NCBI GenBank assembly: GCA_000697335.1
Contig: JNEM01016266.1
Coordinates: forward strand, 1 to 10,685
DNA: 10,685 nt
Direction: 5' to 3'
Source of the DNA: Conidiobolus incongruus B7586
Taxonomy: Eukaryota; Entomophthoromycota; Entomophthoromycetes; Entomophthorales; Conidiobolaceae
The notes under the pieces are model-generated. The model had not been told where the DNA came from. It did not search any database and saw only the letters and a list, made by a program, of their open reading frames with translations. Position 1 is the stretch's first letter. The number at the start of each line of letters is the position of its first letter. Of this stretch, positions 1 to 10,137 are shown piece by piece. A program made the translations under genes and the position numbers.

Positions 1-272
1 TTTTACATTATAATAGATATCATTTATTTTTTTAAAAAAACACCCCTAAAAAAATCATATTATAAAATTAAACAAGAGTTTAAATATCATTATTAAAGTT
101 AAATTAAAACTAATTAAAGTAAAGTAATTTAATTTAATAAAATAAAAATATATTTTATTACTTTAGAATTGAAGAAATAGGAAATTTTTTAATTTCTGAT
201 TTTTCAAACATATTATTAATGTTAAATAAAAAAATATATAAAAAACAAATAGAAAAATAAATAGTTTTGAAT

Positions 273-294
273 TATATATATATATATATATATA
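273..294. repeat. (TA)11 microsatellite
   Basis: Eleven uninterrupted TA units lie about 55 bases before the first codon of the mariner remnant. Mariner elements insert at TA, so a TA run is a plausible neighbourhood for an insertion, but I could not place the element's terminal inverted repeats and do not claim this is the insertion point. Confidence 0.9.
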
Positions 295-348
295 ATAATT
301 TTTTTGATTAATAAATTTATTTTTTTAAATTAGTTGTTTAATTTAATC

Positions 349-1380
349 ATGCTTAAACTAAATAATAACCATCAAAAGTTTTTTATTTTAATATTAGTAA
401 AACTTAACCACAAACCCTTTAAAACCATTTAAAATTTACAAGCAGTTTTTAGTAATAAAGTATTATCTAAATCAACAATTTATTATTAGGTAAATTACTT
501 TAAAGCTAAGAGAGAAATTACCCAAAACCTATTAAAATCTAAAAGACTAATTTTAACTGTTACTCTTCTAATTGTTAATAAAATGAAAAATTATATTGAA
601 AAGCACCTTTTTATTTTAGCTAAAGAACTATCAAGATACTTTAATATTAGTTACATAAGTATTTTATATATATTAAAGTTTAAATTAAAATTAATTAATA
701 AAAATATAAAATAGGTACTTTATAATTTAACTTAAGATTAAAAAAAAGATAGAGTAGCTATTGTTAAACAAAACTTACTAAGGTATAGCTAGAAACCAAG
801 GTTTTTACAGCAAATTATTATAATTAATGAATTTTATATTCTTTTGTATAATCCTTTGCTAAAACATAAATCAAGGTGTTAGATTAAGTTAAATCAACCT
901 TTTACACAAATTTCTTTAAATAAACACTTTATTAATAAATGAATGTTAATTGTTATAATAGATTATAATAGCATATGTTATTTTTATTTAGTTCTTCAAA
1001 GAAAATCAATTAATAGTAAACTTTATATTTTCTTTCAAATAAAATTATTTCTAATTAGTATTCTCAATATAATTTGAGAAAACCTATTATTTTGCATAAT
1101 AATTACAAATTATATAAATTTAAAGTTATAAAAAACTTTCTAATTAAAAATAATTGGAAAAAACTACCATATCCAGTATATTTTTTAGATTATAACCTAT
1201 GTGATTATAATTGCTTTAAGTAATTAAAAAACTAGCTTACAAGAAAAAAAATTTCTACAGAAAAATTTAATTGGTTTGTAAAATATTAAATTATAACCTT
1301 TAATAAAAAAATTGTTTTTTAGGTGTTAAATCTTTGCTAAAAGTATAGTAAAAAGTTATTAGAAATAAAAGCAATTATTA
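349..1380 (+). mobile_element. Decayed mariner-family transposase (DD34D)
   Basis: This is the remnant of a mariner transposase, the enzyme that cuts and pastes its own element at TA sites. From an ATG at 349 one reading frame runs to about 1075 with mariner landmarks in order. An N-terminal helix-turn-helix-like part ends near 486 in YY*VNYFKA (family: W..F..G). A second helix-turn-helix, KELSRYFNISYISILYIL, starts at 622. A relic of the linker motif WVPH.L...Q lies at 712–741. The first catalytic region is IINEF at 823. A frameshift near 1060–1094 then moves the match to another frame: HNN at 1095, NNW..LPYP.Y, and DYNLCDYNCF at 1191. The second and third catalytic positions (codons 1098 and 1203) are 34 residues apart, the mariner spacing. 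The coding span fits the usual size of about 345 residues. There are about 14 stops, and the first two catalytic Asp are now Asn, so it is dead. Terminal repeats were not found. Confidence 0.87.
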
Positions 1381-3038
1381 ATTTTATATTATATATTTAT
1401 TTTTACTTTTTAAATACTAAAATCTTTATTTTTTTTCAATCACAAAAAATTCACATTATTTAAATTATAAAATAATTATAAATTTAATAAAGAAACTAGA
1501 TATTTAATAAAAACAAAAAATTATTTTATAAATATTATATTGTTTTAACTTAAAAGTATAATGATAGGTTAATTATAATTTAAGAATATATATTGTTTTC
1601 TAGTATAAAATATCTCTATAAAGTTAATAAAGGAATTAATATTATAATTTTTTAAAATATTTTTAATAATAAATTAAAAAAACTATTGAATATTATAAGT
1701 TAAATAAATCAGATAATATTTTTTTAATAAGTTAATGCTTTTTATTATATTTTTTTTCTATTATTAAATGGTTTAAAAATAATAAAATAATAGTTATAAA
1801 GTAATTTCTTTAATTTTTCAATTTTAATCTAATTAAACATCTTTAAGATTAATTAAAAAAAGTACTTAAAGCTTTCCCACCAACAAAAAATTTAAATAAA
1901 CTTTAAGAATATATTTAAGAAGATTAAAACAAAATTAATCTCTTTTATTATAAATGTTAATTAACTTTATAACCAATAAACTTAAAGAAGTTAAAAAAGC
2001 AAGAAGTAAATATAATAAGTTTTAATTTTCTTTCTATAGTTAAAATACATAAATATATGACTTATTCTAGGTAAAGTTTAAATTTTAATATATCAAATAA
2101 AAGTTAATATAATTTGATCAAATATATTTAATAATAAATAAATAATAAAGATTATTATCTATTTGAATTTAAATTGATTTAATTAAAAATTAATAGAGTT
2201 ACTAATAAAAATATAAATGATCATGATTTTATAACTCACATTTGTAGGCCAGTGTATATTATTAAAATTAAAAAACCCAATAGAATATAATATATGAAAT
2301 AATATTTATTAATTATTGAAAATTTCAATTAATAATAGCCATAGATTTATTGATACAAAAAAATTCATATTAATATTTTTGATAATTAATATTAAAATCA
2401 ACCATTTAAATTATCATCAATATATCTTATCTTTTCAAAATTCAACTAAGATATGTATTAATTTTCAAAGTGTCCCAATATATATCATATTTATAATATC
2501 ACCTTAATAAGATAATATTTATAATTTATGTAGTTATGAGTGAATGATGTTATTGCAAGTTAAATTAAGACTATTTAGGGATTTTTATTTTATCTCAATC
2601 GTTTTAAGATCTTTGAGATTTATTGAAGATTTGAATAATAGCCAAGTTTATAATAGTTATATAAATAACTTAAAGATTTTGAAATCATATATAAAAGATA
2701 TCACAGGTGATTTACACAGTGAATAAAACTAATATGTTAAATAATATATTACATAAAATTTTCAATTTCATTTTTCGATTTAAAATTATAATTCAATAAA
2801 TATTTCAAATAAATTCAATATTAGGGTGATAAATATGAATGTTTGATTTCTGACATTAGTTTAATATTCATAATATAATAAAATAATTAATGCCCAATAT
2901 TATTGATTATTGAAATGGAATTGTAAGTATATTAGTTAGATTTGTAAATATTTTTATTATATGATTTATCATTAAATATAATATAAAAACAGGTATTTGT
3001 TTATTCCTCTAAAATCGTGATCATAACATAATTAAAAT
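1381..3038. other. Gene-free AT-rich spacer
   Basis: I see no gene, RNA or clear repeat here. The part up to about 2220 has the same very low G content as the mariner remnant and may hold further decayed transposon sequence; one frame around 1841–2035 reads as protein-like stretches broken by many TAA codons, but matches nothing I recognise. The part after 2220 is slightly richer in G and contains open frames of 63 codons (2316–2507) and 60 codons (2544–2726) with no recognisable motif; these are probably chance in such AT-rich DNA. The last 150 bases resemble, weakly, the DNA upstream of the intact aldehyde dehydrogenase gene, so the duplicated unit may begin before the dead copy's first exon. 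Confidence 0.6.
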
Positions 3039-4938
3039 TGGGGTAAGTATGCTAGTATATTATATATCACTATTGTTGAATCACCTAATCTTACACTCTT
3101 CAGTTTACTTAATCCTTAGGAAATTCCAGATTTTGCTAAGTGAGCTAATTCATAAAAATTTAATTTTTTACAAACATTACAATTATTTAATATAGGATGA
3201 ATCAATATTACACCAATCATTTTTGTCAGAAAAATACTAAATCCTCTAAATATATAATAAAAATTTGAAAAAATTGAGGTAAATGGTTCGCTGAAAACTA
3301 GAAGCAAATATGGCATGCTGATATCTTGAATAACAAGAAAATCTTCATAATACTTCAAAATATTTAAAAGTTTGTGAATTAGATTGATTCAGTTATGGAA
3401 AAATTGAAAAAACGGATAAAACTTAGAAAGTTAACATTTCCTTAAAATGCCTTGATTATAAAGCCAGAGTTCAACCTGAGCCCATTTAGATTGATTTAGG
3501 AATTTCTCTGAATTTTTTTCTATCCTTATCTTTGGAATTTGCTATTGGTGTAATTGTTCTGGGAAATTTTGTCGTCGTAAAACCTTCACAGTTAGCCTTT
3601 AATATCAGTACTGTGATTGAGGACTGTTTTAGTCTTTACATTGACCAAGGCAGCTTCCCAGTATATAGCAGAGAACCAAAAGGCACCACTGAGCTTCCAA
3701 ATTAGGGATTGGATTACATTTACAACACTGGATATGATACTGTTGGAAGTCTTGTCATGAGAGCTGCTGTGGAGCATTTAACTGCAGATAATTTGTAATT
3801 TGGAGGTAAAAATCCAGCAATTGTGCATTTAGATAAGATTAATTTAAAAACTAGTAAATTTTCTCGATTAATATAATTTTTGTATGTAGAGCATGAGTTG
3901 GTGTTAGGATTGAATATGTTATATGTCTGTGTTACCATTTAGATCTTTTGTATAACTCTCTCAGGAAAGTCATTCATGGGATTTATGACCCTTTTTCTCT
4001 CGAATCTCCTAATTTACAAAAAATCATCAATGATGATTATTGTTGCATTTCAAAATTAACCCTCCATCTCGATCCGATAGTTAAACGAATACTATTTCTA
4101 ATTTAGGCTGGCTTTGTCAGTCCATAATAAAAAATTCTCTCTGTTCTCTTTGTTAGATATTGACCAAATCCTATATATTTCACTTAATCAACTATTTAAT
4201 TAAGCGTTAAGACATGCAGTCCCAATACATCAAAGCGTAGAATTAATAAATAATTTACTAGGTCGTTTTACAAGTACTTTTCTAACAACCATCATTATTT
4301 ACAAAACTTATAATAAAACACATCAATTATGTTAAAACATTGTTAAACTCATTATCCGATGCAGATAATAAGGGTGATGAAATTGCTTTTAGTAGTTGTT
4401 ACAGCTTATCTGATTGCAAGAATGAACCAACTTTTATTATCAACCCAGATCCTGAGAATGTAAAAGTAGCGAAAGAAAAAATAGTTTGCCTATCTTGGCA
4501 ATCATTGCAATGGATAGCTATATGGTATGTTTCAACTTTATTAAAGATCGTGATAAGCCTTGCACAAACTATTTATACTCTAACAAAATGAAATTAATTC
4601 ACAAATGACAAAATTAGTTTAGGAGGCCAAGTTATCAAAAATTCTATCATTTATGTAGGCCATGCCAACCTTCAATTTGGTGTTATTGGCAGTAACAGAA
4701 TAGGAGCATACAATGATAGGACTCCTTTCGATACTTTCTCTCATCATAGAGTCATCTTCGAAAAAGATTGGCTCACATTCATAGGAAACTGATGCTTCCT
4801 TAATTGATTGATCACCTATTAGTGCAATTTAGTACCAATAAATTCTCAAACATTTGACTGTAGATTTATTCTTTTTTACCCATTGTAATTATAATATCTC
4901 TTTGACCTTTAATGGGTTTTATATTTGATATTAGATAG
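3039..4938 (+). pseudogene. Aldehyde dehydrogenase pseudogene, tandem copy
   Basis: This is a dead paralogue of the intact gene at 6991–8662, alignable by eye from first exon to C-terminal tail; good blocks are roughly 70–77% identical. Exon 1 is recognisable from AAGTATGCTAGT at 3045, but the start codon is lost. A 55-nt intron relic (about 3141–3195, ending TATAG) is at the same place as in the intact gene. Exon 2 aligns from 3196: GAGGTAAATGG near 3276, AGAGTTCAACCTGAGCCC near 3467, ACTGTTGGAAG near 3738 and GGAGGTAAAAATCCAGCAATTG near 3801. Stops and frameshifts are scattered throughout. The codon for the nucleophilic Cys seems to have become TGG. About 285 bp are inserted near 4050–4335. 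After that the alignment resumes, including NEPTFIINPDPENVKV, and runs to the membrane-tail region near 4930. The retained intron excludes a retrocopy. Open frames on either strand inside this span are shadows. Confidence 0.92.
4051..4335. other. Insertion of about 285 bp in the pseudogene
   Basis: The intact gene is continuous here (ACGATCGCCATGTCCAAAG, near 7992). In the dead copy the left side stops aligning after GATGATTATTGTT (about 4050) and alignment resumes at TTATGTTAAAACATTGTTA (about 4328). The flanks ATTATTGTT and ATTATGTT are similar and could be a decayed target-site duplication. The inside has no open frame, no tRNA-like boxes and no terminal repeats that I can identify. It could be a short non-autonomous element or filler from a repaired break. 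The edges are uncertain by about 15 bases. Confidence 0.55.
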
Positions 4939-5074
4939 ATTTTTAATTCTCACAAACTAAAAAATTCTCAGTATTCAAATTGGCATATTTTAATCATCTT
5001 TAGTGATTGATTTTTTAATCTAACAATAATAATAGGTTATTTCACCTTGTTTTGAATTGAAAATTGAATTTTCC

Positions 5075-5376
5075 TTAACCCTTTAGGGACTGTTTGACTT
5101 AATTTTGGGTCAAACAATTTAAATTTTCTGAATTAAATTAAAATTTAATATTAATCAATGATAGTTAAAAATGACAAATGTTATGAAAAATATTATAAAA
5201 AGATCTATATATATATAATTTTTAAAAAAAACATTATTTTTTATCCAACATAAATTGTTCATTTATAAATCTTATTTTAATAATGCATATATTAAACTCT
5301 AAATCATTTTATATAATAATGAAACATAATGGTACCCACATTAATAACACAATTTTGACATGCTTCAATGGGTTAA
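5075..5376. mobile_element. Possible short piggyBac-like non-autonomous element
   Basis: Left end: TTAACCCTTTAGGG from 5075. Right end, read on the minus strand from 5376: TTAACCCATTGAAG. The two ends agree at 9 of the first 10 positions, then poorly. TTAA target duplication next to CCC is the known arrangement of piggyBac-family ends. Just inside the left end is an 8-bp hairpin, TGTTTGAC (5091–5098) with GTCAAACA (5109–5116), and CCCT/AGGG (5079–5088) is itself self-complementary. There is no transposase inside the 302 bp. TTAA is very common in this DNA, so only the CCC/GGG tags carry weight. This is a candidate, not a firm call. Confidence 0.25.
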
Positions 5377-6869
5377 GAATAAAAATTCATATCGATTATT
5401 ATATAAATTTAATTGCTTAAATTTTAGCCATAGGAATGTTATATATTTATAACATTATTGCCATTGTCACTTGTAATATGAATTATGTTTCACCAAATAT
5501 AAAATCATCCAAATCTAAATATACTCCCGACCTGAAGAATCTAATAACTAGCGATTATGCTTTGAATATTAAATAATTCGTATAATTCAATCTAAATACA
5601 TTAACTCCAACGTTGGAAGCCTGATTATATTAACAAATTAGATTCAATCTTATAATTTAATTTTATTAGATTCTTATAAATAATATATATTAATATAAAT
5701 TGAAATTAAGACCGATTTGTCCAATAAAATTACCAATTGGTTTAATATATAAATAATTTTTTTGAATAATTAAACTTTTTAGATTCCAACAATTAATTAA
5801 TCAAAGCTCATATATAAAGGAATTATTTTTACACATATTTTAATTAGAATAATGTTAATGATCATTCAACCTGGATAACATACCTCTTCATGTTACATAA
5901 AATTTTATTACAAAATTTTTATTCTTAATAAACTATGTTCTCGTCTTCATAAAGTTATTATTATTCAATCAAATAATCCAATAATCATATTTTTTAAAAT
6001 AAAAATTAAATAATTCGAGATCATTGAAGTGTTATGATGAAATAATACAAAATTAAGAATTGATATTTGATAAAATTAAATTACAAGTGTTAATATTTAA
6101 ACATTATATCTTTTCATTTATTTTTACATATTTTTGGCGATTATTTTATTAATAATAAGAATTTTTCTAATATAAATAAGCAAAGTATTATATATTTGGG
6201 CATTTATACTGATAGTATAAGCGCAGAGTAGATTTTAAAATTATGTTGATTATTTGGTATTTGTTATTATTACAATGATGAATTGAATCGAATGATCAAA
6301 GTTCAAATGTTAAAATAAATGATATGACGGAAAATAATAAAATTATTAGTCCATTTATTATAAATTTCTATTCTTTCACAATGCATAGCAAACTCAACAC
6401 TAACCTAAGCTATGCCAGGAATTAAAAATCAATCAAACCATAATATTATTTAATTTGATATTTACGTTTACAGTAAAAAAGTTATTTTCGATACAAGTAT
6501 TCAAACTAATAATACAAGATAATTAATAAATTGAAAGCAATTATCATACATGACTATTAAAAGATCACTCACTCCTTTTCTTCTATCGCATTAAGTAATT
6601 AAAATAATTATTAATTGTTCCAATCACAATAACAAAAAATTTCAAATTTCAATTAATTACATTATGAAATTTATGCTATTCAAAAATGCATGTGAAAAAT
6701 AAATTATTAAGTACTTAAAAAAAATAAGAATTTTCGGATGGAATAATTTGGTGGTTTTGAAATGGTTAGTCTGAATTAATTAGATTAAATTGTATTACTA
6801 CAAAAGTCAACTATTTACAATTTAGGAAATTCCTGAAAATCAATGCTTTGATTTATTGGAAATTCATTA

Positions 6870-6877
6870 TATATAAA
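6870..6877 (+). promoter_or_regulatory. Possible TATA box
   Basis: TATATAAA lies 114 bases upstream of the start codon of the intact aldehyde dehydrogenase gene, a reasonable distance for a core promoter. The background is so AT-rich that such a match is expected by chance. Confidence 0.2.
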
Positions 6878-6990
6878 TGCTGTAGGTCTTTTAATAAACC
6901 AAATTTTTCTTTCTTGATCGTTGATTTTATAGTATTCAACCAACAAAACTCATATTGTTTTAAATTTTTTATACTTATATTTTATAAAAT

Positions 6991-8662
6991 ATGTCCAAGT
7001 ATGCTAGTGGAGTTTACAAATTTATTGACAAACCAACAGATGTTGATATTGCAAAACTTCCCAAATTCAAACCATCCGAAATACCGAATATTGCAAAGGT
7101 ACACCTATTATTTATAATTCAATTATGTTTTATTGAAACAATATTATGTTTAGGACAGACAAATATTCCATGGGTCCTATTTATCAGGCAATACGAGATC
7201 TTACGAATGGAGAATGAAAAACCTCAAGAGTTTGAGGCAAATGGTAATTGAAAACCAGATACAAATATGTCACGCTGCATTCTTGGATTTCAAAGATATT
7301 GGTGCTATGCTGACAGAAATTTGCCAATTTGTCAATGAAATTGAGTCAGCTATGGAGAATTTAAAAGATTGGATGAAGCCCACAAAAGTAGCATCTCCTT
7401 GGGGATATATCGGTAATAAGGCCAGGGTTCAACCCGAGCCCCTAGGAACAGTGTTGATAATTTCACCATGGAATTTCCCATTAATGCTCAGTCTGGAACC
7501 TGTATTTGGTGCCATTTCAGCTGGAAACTGTGTGGTCTTAAAGCCTTCTGAATTAACTCCTAATCTTAGCGCTCTGTATGAAGATCTGTTCAGTCGTTAC
7601 ATGGATAAGGATTGCTTTCGAGTATATAACGGAGGACCAGAAATCGCCACTGAACTTCTTAAGCAGAAATGGGACCACATCTTTTATACTGGAAATGGTA
7701 CTGTTGGAAGAATTGTAATGAGAGCTGCTGCTGAGTATTTAACTCCTGTTACTCTGGAGCTCGGAGGTAAAAGTCCCGCAATTGTGGATTTGGATACTAT
7801 CAACGTGAATGCATTCGCGAAACGTCTTGTCTGGGGGAAAATGTTTAATAGTGGCCAAGTTTGCGTTGCGATTGATTATATCTTATGTCTCCCTCATCAT
7901 GTGGAGCCAATAGTCAATGCCTTCAAGGAGATTATCTATGAATCATTTGGTCCTGATCCTCTAAAATCGCCCAATCTGCAAAAAATTGTAAACGATCGCC
8001 ATGTCCAAAGATTGTTAGACTTATTGCCTGACAAAAAAAATAAGGTCGATGGTGAGATTGCTTTTGGTGGTCGCTATAGCTTAACAGAACGCAAGATTGA
8101 ACCAACTATTATTATCAACCCAGATCCTGAGAATGCAAAGGTGATGAAAGATGAAATTTTTGGCCCTATTTTGCCAATCATAGCAATGGATAGTTACGAG
8201 GCATGCTTCAACTATATTAAGACTCATGATAAGCCTTTAGCCAGTTACTTATTCACTAATAACTCAAGACTTATTAAGAAATTTAATGATGATATAACTT
8301 CGGGAGGACAAGTAATCAATGACGCCATCATGCACGTAAGTCATCCCAATCTTCCATTTGGTGGAGTTGGTCCTAGTGGAATCGGCGCTTACCATGGTAA
8401 GACTTCGTTCAACATTTTCTCTCACCACAAAGCCGTACTAGAGAAAGACTGGCTCCTGACTGCTGTAGACAAAGTGAGAGTACCTCCAATCAACTGGGAA
8501 CTTGTCAGCGCAGCTTCCTTCCCGAAAGTTCTCAGACCTTCAACTGTTAATTCTTTCTTTTTATTTCGCTGGTATTATAACATTATTATGAGCTTTAAAT
8601 GGCTCTATGTTTTGATTAGGGTGATTACCAGTTCATCAAAAAAATCTGATCATTGCCGCTGA
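6991..8662 (+). CDS. Fatty aldehyde dehydrogenase-like, ALDH3 type, two exons
   Basis: NAD(P)-dependent aldehyde dehydrogenase, oxidising aldehydes to acids; exons 6991–7098 and 7154–8662, 538 residues. The ATG at 6991 is chosen because TAA lies in frame at 6985 and exon 1 (EIPNIAK) runs on into exon 2 DRQIFHGSYLSGNTRSYEWR, the usual ALDH3 N-terminus (F.SG.TR...WR). Visible landmarks in full-length numbering: PWNFP about 141–145, LKPSE about 165–169, YTGNGTVGR about 214–222, ELGGK with the general-base Glu at 238, FNSGQVCVA with the nucleophilic Cys at 273, and EIFGP at 370–374. Residues about 503–528 (SFFLFRWYYNIIM and following) are hydrophobic and aromatic, suggesting a C-terminal membrane anchor as in human ALDH3A2 and yeast Hfd1, which are near this length. 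That points to long-chain fatty aldehydes at ER, lipid-droplet or mitochondrial membranes, an inference. The usual N-terminal DL.K motif is altered (FLDFKDIG). All catalytic residues are present, so it is probably active. Confidence 0.93.
7099..7153 (+). other. Intron of the aldehyde dehydrogenase gene (55 nt, phase 0)
   Basis: The donor is AAG|GTACAC and the acceptor is TTTAG|GAC. It falls between codons, after Lys36. Reading through gives an in-frame TAG at 7151–7153, and the exon 2 frame cannot extend upstream past it, so splicing is needed to join the N-terminus. The upstream pseudogene has a relic of equal length at the same place, which supports the call. Confidence 0.85.
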
Positions 8663-8728
8663 TGTAATCAGACTTAAGCCTTTTTCAAACTTTTTACATT
8701 TCATTTAAGTATTTTTTACAATATAAGC

Positions 8729-8734
8729 AATAAA
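8729..8734 (+). terminator. Polyadenylation signal AATAAA
   Basis: A canonical AATAAA lies 67 bases after the TGA stop of the aldehyde dehydrogenase gene, in the expected strand and range for a short 3' untranslated region. The AT-rich background lowers its specificity. Confidence 0.4.
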
Positions 8735-10137
8735 TATCAATATTTTTTATATAATTATTATATATAAAATCTTTAAACGGAACCAATACCGTATACCAAT
8801 GTCCATCTATTACTATGATATCAATATAATCAATTTACTGAATGATAATTATAAAAATTAATCAATTCTTGGGTTAAATCACAATATATTATTCATAAAC
8901 AATTATTTATATTAAACTATCAATTGACAATTGATAGCTTAAACTTACAATATATTTCTATAATTCCTTGATGATAATTTTTAAACTATTTCATATATAA
9001 TATCTAATTGAATGTTGATATTGTTTTAATTTTCAATTATTTTCAAATTATATAATAAATTAAATTTTCATTATAATTTTAATATTTATTTCATAAAATT
9101 AATATATTGGAAACCTCATTTCCTTAGAATTCATTGATAAATTTTGATTCATTTTATTATTAGTTTGGAAAGAAAAAAATTGAAAAATTTTGAATAGTTG
9201 ATTTTTCAAAATAATTTTATTTTTAGAATATTAATTATATACAAAATAAATAAGAAAATTTATATTCTTAAATTATTTATGAATATTCAATTATAATAAC
9301 TTTCATCAAAAAATTATTTTTATAAGATAATTATTTCAATTAAGTAAATATTAATTCAAATAATAATTATCCAAATTCTTTTATTTTAGTATCATTAAAT
9401 TTAGTCATAAATCTTACAAAATTATTTATAATTTATAAATAGTATAAAATATTAAGACTATATTAAAAGGAATCTACTATTATATTTAATATATTAATAT
9501 TTAACTATTTATATAATTAATATTTATTTATATTAATATATTAATTATTAATAATTCTATTAATTTTGATATATTTATATAAATTTCTAAAATTACTTTG
9601 AATTTTTTAATAGTGTTAATATTTCAAAATTGAAAATAAATAAATAAATTAATATTTAAATTATAAAAATATATATATTAAAAGATCAATATTTTCTATT
9701 TATTTTTAATTATTTCTTGCCATATTTATATCCAGGATATAATGTTTAAAATTTATCTATTAATGATTCAATTTAATATTTTATAAAATAAATAAAATTT
9801 TTTATCAAATTTTTTTACAAGTTAAATTTTAAATAACGAGAGCAATTATGATGATATAAAGTATAATCTAATAAATAGATTAAGTACACTAGTTTTGTCC
9901 AAATATTTTTATGTTTATATCTTTTAATTATTTTATAAAATCAATAGGTGTTTTTAAATTAAATTAAGAAAACCAATTAAAAATAATTACTATAATAAAA
10001 TAATACAAATGAATTATTAAAAAATTTTTTGAAATATTGAATAGAAATTATGTATATTATTTTAAATTATTATAATAATTAAAAAAACTATATAGTTTGA
10101 TATAAAATATAAATTCAATGTTTTCTTTTATTTATAA
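8735..10137. other. Extremely AT-rich spacer
   Basis: There are no open frames of note, no RNA gene and no coding signal. G+C falls close to zero in places (one C and no G in 9481–9540). It contains the imperfect hairpin at 8912–8942 and many A/T-only palindromes that are expected from composition. Confidence 0.7.
8912..8942. repeat. Near-perfect hairpin after the ALDH gene
   Basis: The arms CTATCAATTG (8917–8926) and CAATTGATAG (8928–8937) are perfect complements around a single A. After one mismatched pair, four more pairs extend them to TTAAACTATCAATTG and CAATTGATAGCTTAA. The site is about 250 bases beyond the aldehyde dehydrogenase stop codon, past the likely poly(A) site. No function can be assigned. 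Confidence 0.5.

Larger units (their letters stand above)
4939..6990. other. Spacer between the dead and intact ALDH copies
   Basis: No gene is visible. The stretch holds the possible TTAA-flanked short element at 5075–5376, a perfect 12-bp palindrome TCCAACGTTGGA at 5606–5617, and the presumed promoter of the intact gene in its last 150–200 bases. An open frame at 6848–7117 overlaps exon 1 in another frame and has no family features. Confidence 0.6.

Noticed and set aside
349-1380. Most stops in the mariner frame are TAA or TAG, and several make sense as Gln, hinting at a ciliate-like code
   Set aside because: The stop at 712 falls on an invariant Trp rather than Gln, two further stops are TGA, and two catalytic Asp are mutated. 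The intact ALDH uses only CAA/CAG for Gln over 538 residues. Mutation explains the pattern better than a different code.
1841-2035. A protein-like frame with frequent TAA codons, possibly another decayed transposon
   Set aside because: No family motif could be recognised, and TAA codons are common by chance in DNA this rich in A and T.
2544-2726. A 60-codon open frame (and a 63-codon one at 2316–2507)
   Set aside because: No motif, homologue or gene-like composition; short frames of this size arise by chance and no splice partners are visible.
3116-3938. Three minus-strand open frames of 61–80 codons
   Set aside because: They lie antisense within the ALDH pseudogene, whose plus-strand alignment with the intact copy explains the sequence.
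4340-4591. An 83-codon plus-strand open frame as a separate gene
   Set aside because: Its first half matches the ALDH C-terminal domain (NEPTFIINPDPENVKV) and then shifts frame; it is a fragment of the pseudogene.
6383-6415. GCATAGC/GCTATGC inverted repeat with a 19-base loop
   Set aside because: A 7-bp stem is expected by chance in a window of this size.
9487-9543. 14-bp inverted repeat TAATATATTAATAT / ATATTAATATATTA
   Set aside because: It is made only of A and T in almost pure A/T sequence, where such pairs arise easily.
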